IMG/VR virus record: IMGVR_UViG_3300025316_001046
Location: 1-20,124 of that record
Length of the DNA stretch: 20,124 nucleotides
Reading direction: 5' to 3' (one strand)
From: a virus
Positions 14,589 through 20,124 of the stretch are shown here, one piece after another. Each line of letters opens with the position of its first letter. Within the stretch, counting starts at the first letter, position 1. The notes under the pieces are model-generated. The model saw only the letters and a program-made list of their open reading frames with translations, searched no databases and was not told the origin of the DNA. A program made the translations under genes and the position numbers.

Positions 14589-15473
14589 TTACAGCCGTTC
14601 CAGCGCCTCTTCGAGAGCGCCGTCCACCAGGTGGGTGTAGATCTCGGTGGTGGCGATATTGCGATGGCCGAGCGCCCGCTGGACGACCAGCAAATCGCCG
14701 GTGCGACTATAGAGCCGGGTGGCAAAGGTGTGGCGCAAGCCGTGAGGTGAGATGGCCTTGTCAATCCCGGCTTCCCGCAGCCAGTGTTCAAAGCGGTAGC
14801 CCACCTGCCGAGGTGAGAGGCGTGTGCCCCGCTGGCTGATGAACAACGCTGGGCAGTGTTCACCCTGTTTCCTGCGCCACTGGAGATAGGTGCGCAGGAT
14901 GCCGCGCAGGTGGGTGTTCAGAAACTTGACCTGGGGCTGTCCACCCTTCGCACGGCGGACATGCAGATGCTTGGCGTCGAGATCAACGTCAGCAAGGTCA
15001 AGCGCCACCAGTTCCTGCAGACGGATGCCGGTGGCGAGGAAGGTCTCGATTAACGTCCGGTCACGTTTAGCCAGTAGGCTGGTGCGACCGGTCAAGGCCT
15101 TGAGCAGTCGGCGCACTTCGGTCTCGGTGAGAAACGCCGGTGGCGTGCGTGGCGCCCGCTGCAGGTGGATACCGAGCGAAGGGTTCTCGGTGATGTGTCC
15201 CATATCGAGCGCCCAGGCGAAGAAGGCACGAACGGCGGCACGGCCCCGGTTGAGGGTCGCCGGAGCTTTCGGCGTTCCCGTTGGGCTGGTGATGAGGGTG
15301 GGATCGGACATGACCGTGATGAGTCGCTGGCCCGTGATGCTCGCGACCCCCATGTCATCCAGCCGGGTGAACACCTGGGATAAGTCATGGGCGTAGATCG
15401 CGATGGTCTTTTCCGACCGTCCCTGTGCCCGCTGGTGTGTGCGAAAGGCGTCGAGCGCCTGATCGAGTGTCAT
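14589..15473 (-). CDS. Tyrosine recombinase/integrase (XerC/D-like)
   Basis: A 294-aa recombinase, the length of XerC/D. An N-terminal SAM-like core-binding domain (1-105; DAFRTHQRAQGRSEKTIAIYAHDLSQVF) is followed by a catalytic domain with all expected residues: R151 in ATGIRLQELVAL, K176 in RRAKGGQ, H244 and R247 in SPHGLRHTFAT, H270 in ALGHRNI and nucleophile Y279 in TEIYTHL. It would catalyse integration, excision or dimer resolution. There is no arm-binding domain, so it is closer to Xer-type simple recombinases than to lambda Int. AAGGAGG lies 11 bases before the ATG. It sits between TerS and TerL on the opposite strand and shares a 60-base divergent gap with TerL. Confidence 0.93.
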   Translation of the reverse strand: MTLDQALDAFRTHQRAQGRSEKTIAIYAHDLSQVFTRLDDMGVASITGQRLITVMSDPTLITSPTGTPKAPATLNRGRAAVRAFFAWALDMGHITENPSLGIHLQRAPRTPPAFLTETEVRRLLKALTGRTSLLAKRDRTLIETFLATGIRLQELVALDLADVDLDAKHLHVRRAKGGQPQVKFLNTHLRGILRTYLQWRRKQGEHCPALFISQRGTRLSPRQVGYRFEHWLREAGIDKAISPHGLRHTFATRLYSRTGDLLVVQRALGHRNIATTEIYTHLVDGALEEALERL

Positions 15474-15533
15474 TGTGGTGAATTCCTCCTTCTGTGCAAT
15501 TCATGCGCGAGGAGGCGGAAGGAAGTCAAGTCC

Positions 15534-17111
15534 ATGCCGGAATACGAAGCGCGGTGTACAGAGAGAGATACGGGCATGCCGGTATTGCCGACGAGCGTTC
15601 ACGTCGATGACGTCTTGTTCGATGAGGTGATGCAGGATGCCGCCCAGTGGGGTGAAGCGGTGCTCGTCAGTCGTGATGGCACGCCGCGTCGCTATTGGGA
15701 CCACCAGATGTTCGATCTCCATTGCCCGTCGCGCAACATCATCCACCTGGATGGACGGGACACCGGAAAAAGTGTGGTGCTCTCCACCGATGCGCTGCAC
15801 TTCGCCACCACGACTCAGGGCGGTCAGGGGCTGATCGCCGCGCCGCATCAAGGCCATCTCGATTCGCTGATCGAGGAGATCGATTTTCAAATCGAGACGA
15901 GCGAGATGTTGCGCGCGTTGGTGGCGCTCAACCAGTTCGGCAAGCTAAAAATCATGCGGAAGCCGTATTACCGCATTGAGTTCATCACTGGATCGGTGTT
16001 GTACTTCCGCCCGGCAGGCGTGTATGGCGATGCGTTTCGGTCGTTGCACGTGGAGCGCGTCTGGGTCGATGAAGGAGCCTGGCTGACCGAGGCCGCCTGG
16101 AAAGCGCTGCGCCAGTGCTTGAAATCCGGGGGGCGTTTGCGCATCTACTCGACGCCGAATGGACTGCGGAACTCGACCTACTTTCGTCTGACCTCGTCGA
16201 AGCAGTTCACCGTCTTTCGTTGGCCGTCCTGGCTGAACCCCAACTGGTCGGAACAGCGTGAACGGGAACTGGTGGAATTCTATGGTGGGAAGGATACCGC
16301 CGGCTGGCAGCATGAGGTGGCGGGCGAACACGGCAAACCGAGCTATGGCGCCTTTATCCAGGAACACCTGGACGCCGCCTGTCAGGAGATTGTCGAATAT
16401 CGCACCGTGCGCATCACCGGCGACGATCTCTCCGGCTGCCAGGACAACGAGCAGACCTTCGATCTGCTGGAAGCGCTGCTCGATTTGACCCCGCAAGCCG
16501 GGGTGTTCTGGATCGGCGCGGATCTTGGATATACCAACGACCCCACGGAGATCGTCGTGTTCCAGGATGCCTCCGGAGAAAAGCCGGTGGCCAGTCTGGT
16601 GCTGCGCATCCACTGTGAACACGTGGCGTATCCGATTCTCTCCATGCTCATCGCCTTGCTGGAGCGCTATTACACGCCGGCAGGCATCGGCATCGATAAC
16701 GGCGGGAACGGTGGCGCGGTGGTGCAGGAACTGCTGATGCTGGATGCGTATCGCCCCTTGAATCTCAGCGGTCGCTTGCGCGGGGTCGATTTCGGCGGGG
16801 TCACCGCACTGCCCACTCCGGATGGCGGTGAAGTGCGCAAGCGCACCAAGGAACTGATGACCTCCATCATCAACGGCATGCTCCAGCGCCGGGAGATTCG
16901 TTTCCCGCAAGGCGACCTGGAACTGCAGGATCAATTCACCACGCACACCTACACGATGACCAACAACGCGGTGGTCTACTCGAAGGGCAATGACCACATC
17001 ATCGACGCGGTGCGCTGCGCCGTGCTGGTGCGCGAGTTGGGACGGCTCAACCTTGGCGAGACGCAATCGGTCTGCGTCATGCCGCTACTCACCGCGCCGA
17101 TCTTCTATTAG
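15534..17111 (+). CDS. terL: Terminase large subunit
   Basis: A 525-aa packaging motor. The ATPase has Walker A GRDTGKS (74-80), Walker B HVERVWVDE (ending at 180) and the coupling motif IYSTPNG (205-210). The RNase H-like nuclease has acidic residues in WIGADLGYTN (D330), GIGIDNGG (D388) and NDHIIDAV (D491). It pumps DNA into procapsids and cuts concatemers. The start at 15534 has AAGGAAG eight bases upstream. An earlier in-frame ATG at 15387 lies inside the divergent integrase and encodes a Cys-rich non-terminase leader, so I rejected it. It is followed at 11 bases by the portal gene. If there is no local promoter, its message from the head-side promoter must cross the integrase gene antisense. 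Confidence 0.95.
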   Translation: MPEYEARCTERDTGMPVLPTSVHVDDVLFDEVMQDAAQWGEAVLVSRDGTPRRYWDHQMFDLHCPSRNIIHLDGRDTGKSVVLSTDALHFATTTQGGQGLIAAPHQGHLDSLIEEIDFQIETSEMLRALVALNQFGKLKIMRKPYYRIEFITGSVLYFRPAGVYGDAFRSLHVERVWVDEGAWLTEAAWKALRQCLKSGGRLRIYSTPNGLRNSTYFRLTSSKQFTVFRWPSWLNPNWSEQRERELVEFYGGKDTAGWQHEVAGEHGKPSYGAFIQEHLDAACQEIVEYRTVRITGDDLSGCQDNEQTFDLLEALLDLTPQAGVFWIGADLGYTNDPTEIVVFQDASGEKPVASLVLRIHCEHVAYPILSMLIALLERYYTPAGIGIDNGGNGGAVVQELLMLDAYRPLNLSGRLRGVDFGGVTALPTPDGGEVRKRTKELMTSIINGMLQRREIRFPQGDLELQDQFTTHTYTMTNNAVVYSKGNDHIIDAVRCAVLVRELGRLNLGETQSVCVMPLLTAPIFY

Positions 17112-17122
17112 CGAGGAACTCC

Positions 17123-18616
17123 ATGGCAAAATCAAGACAACGCACTCCGCAGACCACCGGCGCACTGGCGCAGCCGCTCCCGCAGGCGAGCGCTGCCGTC
17201 ATCGATGGCTCAGCGTTCATCAGCGTCACACCCACCGATCCGATCCCGGTCACCTGGGAGGAACGGGCGCGGCGAGCATGGACCTATTACATCGAGGAGC
17301 CGCTGGTAAAGAACTGCGTCAACTCCTGGCGTTGCTTTGCCGTGGGGGACGAGATCAAGCTGGCCAGCGATGACGAGGTGGTGAAAGACGGCGTGTGCGA
17401 ATTACATGATCGGCTGGCGCTCTCCACCTTCGTCAAGGACATGATCCTGCAACTGCTGGTGAAGGGTGATGCGGTCGGCTTCAAACGCTACACCCAGGAT
17501 GGGCGCGATATCGAGGCGATCACTTGCGTTAACCCCACTTCGGTGAAAGTGAAGTATGCGCACGGCACGCTGATGGAGATGCAACAGTATCCCGAGGATG
17601 CCCCTGCCGCCGGGGATGGCCTCTCGCTGCCCATCGAGCAAGTGATTCATCTCCGCTGGGATGCACCGCCGTTCTCGCCACGGGGAAACAGCCTGGTGCT
17701 GCCCGCCTTCCAGTCCATCGAACTGCTGCGCGATTACCGGAAGGCCGAGCAAGCTATCGCCAAGCGGTGGGCGACGCCGTTTCGTCTCATCAAGGTGGGC
17801 GGCGCCTTCAACCAGCGCGTCATCACCCCCGACCAGAAGATGCTGCAAGATATCCGCGACATGGTCAATAAGATGGACATGAAATCTGGGCTGGTAGTGC
17901 CGTTCTATGTTGGGGTGGAAACGCATGGCGCCGAGGGGAGCGTGCTCAATGTCGAGGAGAAGGTGAGGGAAGTCAAGGAAGACATTATCGTCGGGTTGGG
18001 TCTGTCTCGCTCACTCGTCACCGGCGACGGCCCGAACTTCGCCACGGCATCGGTCTCCATGCAGAAGATGCTGGTGATGATTCGTGAGATCAAGCAAATC
18101 GCCCGACAGTTGCTCGCCTGGGTGGTCGATGACTGGCTTACCCTGAGCGGGCATGAGGACGCCACCGTCCAGTATCTCTTCAACGACCTCGACCCCAACG
18201 ATGCCGTCGATCTCAAAAAGCTGCTGCTGGAACTCTACGACCGGAAGCTCATCTCCCGCTCCAGCCTGCAAGTGAAGATGGAACTGGACCCGGATGTTGA
18301 GGCAGCGAATCGAGCGCAGGAGAAGCCGGGCATCGATGTGCTGGACGAGCGGCAGGCCAAACCCATCGTCGATATGGTCACGCTCGGGGTGCTTGATGTC
18401 GATGAAGCGCGGAGTTTCCTGGGGCTGGGCCCGAAGAGCACCACGCCGGCGGCAGCGGCTGCGTTGGCCCTCGGTGGTCCCGCCGCGCGCGCTTACGCCG
18501 AGGATGCCATCTGTGACGAGTGCCGGCAGTTCGAGGAAACGGAGAATCGCTGCGCGGTGCAACGGAATGAGACGACGTTCGAGGCGCGCGCGTGCCGGTT
18601 CTTTGACCGGAAGTAA
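17123..18616 (+). CDS. Phage portal protein
   Basis: A 497-aa portal, the dodecameric ring at the capsid vertex through which DNA enters and leaves. Recognisable parts are WTYYIEEPLVKNCVNSWRCF near 52-71, VKDMILQLLVKGDAVGFKRY, EQVIHLRWDAPPFSPRGNSL, the clip/stem region NVEEKVREVKEDIIVGLGLS, and a helical QLLAWVVDDWLTLSG. It lies between TerL and the Mu F-type head protein, the standard order. The unusual part is a C-terminal Cys-rich tail, CDECRQFEETENRC plus a later C (CRFF), suggestive of a small metal site not part of the normal portal fold. The start follows GCGAGGAAC, with the ATG 11 bases after the TerL stop. Confidence 0.9.
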   Translation: MAKSRQRTPQTTGALAQPLPQASAAVIDGSAFISVTPTDPIPVTWEERARRAWTYYIEEPLVKNCVNSWRCFAVGDEIKLASDDEVVKDGVCELHDRLALSTFVKDMILQLLVKGDAVGFKRYTQDGRDIEAITCVNPTSVKVKYAHGTLMEMQQYPEDAPAAGDGLSLPIEQVIHLRWDAPPFSPRGNSLVLPAFQSIELLRDYRKAEQAIAKRWATPFRLIKVGGAFNQRVITPDQKMLQDIRDMVNKMDMKSGLVVPFYVGVETHGAEGSVLNVEEKVREVKEDIIVGLGLSRSLVTGDGPNFATASVSMQKMLVMIREIKQIARQLLAWVVDDWLTLSGHEDATVQYLFNDLDPNDAVDLKKLLLELYDRKLISRSSLQVKMELDPDVEAANRAQEKPGIDVLDERQAKPIVDMVTLGVLDVDEARSFLGLGPKSTTPAAAAALALGGPAARAYAEDAICDECRQFEETENRCAVQRNETTFEARACRFFDRK

Positions 18617-18627
18617 GGGGTTGCTCC

Positions 18628-20124
18628 ATGCCGGTAGAAGCCATATCACAACATGACCTCATTCGCCAGGCCGTCGCGCGCAGTTTCGACGCGCGGAATC
18701 GCTATGTCGAACAGGTAGTGAATGATCTCACCGATGAGCTGGCGTCCGCGCGTGAGCAAGTCGGCACCGCCATCCTGCGTTACAAATCCCTTGGCTCCCT
18801 GCCGGACAACAAGCTGGCGGGATTGAAGGGACTGGAACGGCTGGATGCCGAGATCAAGTCCATCATGACTGGGCTCAAGCGGACACACACCTTGCGCTGT
18901 CGCACCGAAGCAAAAGCCGCCTTCCGACTCGGGGTCTACCATGGCATCGAGGAATTTGCCACCGCGCAGTTGCCGGTCTACCGCGACCTGACTGCCGAGG
19001 GATTGGACAAGCTCACCACCAAGGCGTTTCAGATCGTCGATAGCGATGCGCTGGATTTCCTGGCCAACTACACCACCACGTTGGCGGGTGACGTGAACCG
19101 GGAGACGACCGACGGCATCATGCGCACCATCCGTGGCGCCATCGCCAGCGGCAAAGGGGTCGATGATATCGTGCGCGATCTCGGCGAGGTGGTGAAGGAC
19201 AAAGAATCCTTCCGGCATGCCGGGACGAAGGTGTTCAGTAAGGCGCAGTACCGCATGGAAGTGATTGCCCGCACCGAGGTGCTGCGCGCGCATAACCTGG
19301 GTAAGCTCAAATTCCACCAGGCGGTCGGTATCCAACGGTTGGAATGGTTCACCATGGATGACGAGCGCGTGTGCCCGGTATGTGGCCCGCGTGATGGCCA
19401 GCAATACCCCATTGATGAGTTTCCCGCGCAACCGGCGCATCCACAGTGCCGATGCGGGCATAACCCGGCCTGGCCGTTGGTTATCTGTGGGCAAGGCTTG
19501 CTGGCATCCAGCGCCGCTCCGAGCACAGGCGACGCCTGTATCCTTCCCCCACAGAGCATCGAGGGCATGTCCGCAGCCCAAGCCGAGGAGCAAAAGACCC
19601 TCAAGGCAGCCTTCGAAGGGGGCGATCCCGCGAAGCTTGGCGCGCTTACCATGAAGCAGGTGCAGACGCTGGCGAAAGGTCAGGGAGTGGCCATCGCGCG
19701 TACCAAGGCCGACTTCCTGAAGCTGCTCGCGAACAAAGGCGTGGATGGCAGCGGGCTGTCTGGTAAATCGTTGGAGGCCACGCTTAAACAGTATGGCATC
19801 GGCGCGCTCCGCAGCAAGGATGAATTGGTCGCGCTGCTGACGCAGAAACAGGCGGCATTCATTCAGGCCCAGCTCCAAGCTCAGCTATTGAAAGAAGCTG
19901 CCAAGTCCGCCACCGGTCTGGAATCGATGACGGTCAAAGATCTCCAGGACCTGGCTGTGCAAAAAAACATCTCGCTCAACATGACCAAGACCGACGTCAT
20001 TGCGCTGCTCGACCAGTTGGAGCCGGGCGTCGATCACAGCGGACTGTCCGGGCAGACGCTCATCGCAGCGAAGAAGCAGTTCCATATCGGCCCGCTGAAA
20101 AACAAGGGACAACTGATTGGCGCC
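18628..20124 (+). CDS. Mu F/SPP1 gp7-type minor head protein with repeat tail (partial)
   Basis: The ORF is open for 499 codons from ATG 18628 to the right edge, with no stop reached. Residues 150-280 hold the phage Mu F-like head morphogenesis domain: IARTEVLRAHNLGKL, EWFTMDDERVCPVCGPRDG (paired Cys) and PAHPQCRCGHNPAW. These proteins sit near the portal and help procapsid assembly or DNA exit. From about residue 338 there are tandem helix-loop-helix units. LTMKQVQTLAKGQGV and GLSGKSLEATLKQYGIGALR are echoed by MTVKDLQDLAVQKNI and GLSGQTLIAAKKQFHIGPLK, a duplication of about 95 residues per period that resembles Rho N-terminal/SAP-like nucleic-acid-binding modules. AAGGGG precedes the ATG. 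A long antisense ORF on the other strand is a shadow. Confidence 0.85.
   Translation, partial: MPVEAISQHDLIRQAVARSFDARNRYVEQVVNDLTDELASAREQVGTAILRYKSLGSLPDNKLAGLKGLERLDAEIKSIMTGLKRTHTLRCRTEAKAAFRLGVYHGIEEFATAQLPVYRDLTAEGLDKLTTKAFQIVDSDALDFLANYTTTLAGDVNRETTDGIMRTIRGAIASGKGVDDIVRDLGEVVKDKESFRHAGTKVFSKAQYRMEVIARTEVLRAHNLGKLKFHQAVGIQRLEWFTMDDERVCPVCGPRDGQQYPIDEFPAQPAHPQCRCGHNPAWPLVICGQGLLASSAAPSTGDACILPPQSIEGMSAAQAEEQKTLKAAFEGGDPAKLGALTMKQVQTLAKGQGVAIARTKADFLKLLANKGVDGSGLSGKSLEATLKQYGIGALRSKDELVALLTQKQAAFIQAQLQAQLLKEAAKSATGLESMTVKDLQDLAVQKNISLNMTKTDVIALLDQLEPGVDHSGLSGQTLIAAKKQFHIGPLKNKGQLIGA

Noticed and set aside
15387-15533. Longer terminase large subunit start at 15387
   Set aside because: It would lie inside the divergent integrase gene and add a Cys/Arg-rich leader. 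The ATG at 15534 has a good ribosome site.
15945-17066. 373-aa minus-strand ORF opposite the large terminase
   Set aside because: The plus-strand frame has a full set of terminase ATPase and nuclease motifs. The antisense product is a His/Gln/Arg-rich shadow.
18646-19878. 410-aa ORF on the minus strand opposite the minor head gene
   Set aside because: The plus strand carries the Mu F domain with paired Cys. The antisense frame has no family motifs and exists because the GC-rich codon pattern leaves few stops.
1-20124. tRNA genes, CRISPR arrays, rRNA or insertion sequences
   Set aside because: I saw no cloverleaf-like segment, no regularly spaced repeats and no transposase motifs on either strand.

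Overview
The window is a GC-rich segment of a bacterial double-stranded DNA virus, a tailed phage or prophage. It carries a terminase large subunit, a portal, a Mu F-type minor head protein, a tail-hub (late control D type) protein, a tyrosine integrase, and a dense replication/recombination operon. No tRNA, rRNA, CRISPR array or clearly cellular gene is visible. The sequence alone does not name the host. Strong AGGAGG-type ribosome binding sites and the bacterial protein families point to a bacterium, and I would not go further.

Layout. Everything left of about 11.7 kb is on the minus strand. Reading leftward it runs: a sigma-70-like factor (11079-11687), a Cas4/RecB-like Fe-S nuclease, a small conserved-looking protein, an HNH endonuclease, a Sak4-like RecA-fold ATPase, a DUF669 ssDNA-binding-like protein, an ERCC4-type nuclease, a RecD2-like helicase, an unknown 134-aa protein and a primase-helicase fusion. 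After a possible terminator comes a tail-hub gene, split by an in-frame stop. The stretch 11688-12388 is a long, nearly gene-free control region with palindromes and a promoter-like element. To its right, on the plus strand, lie small ORFs, an unknown 347-aa protein, a Mor/CD3324-like DNA-binding regulator, a putative small terminase, the large terminase, the portal and the minor head protein, which runs off the right edge. A tyrosine recombinase sits on the opposite strand between the small and large terminase genes. Beside its 3' end is a perfect 13-6-13 bp inverted repeat that could be its recombination site.

Main discovery. Three copies of one promoter-like element lie in front of the three gene blocks: the tail hub at 1141-1193 (-), the replication operon at 11059-11095 (-), and the head side at 12092-12144 (+). 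Each has TGACTCGTCACTTT, nine variable bases, then CCGTTTATGTAACT. Read as a promoter this gives CGTCAC and TATGTA with a 17-bp spacer in every copy. A phage sigma-like gene ends inside one copy, so its last codons (MTRHF-stop) double as the -35 region. The simplest reading is a phage-encoded sigma factor with its own promoter class, which coordinates replication, head and tail blocks that are not co-linear.
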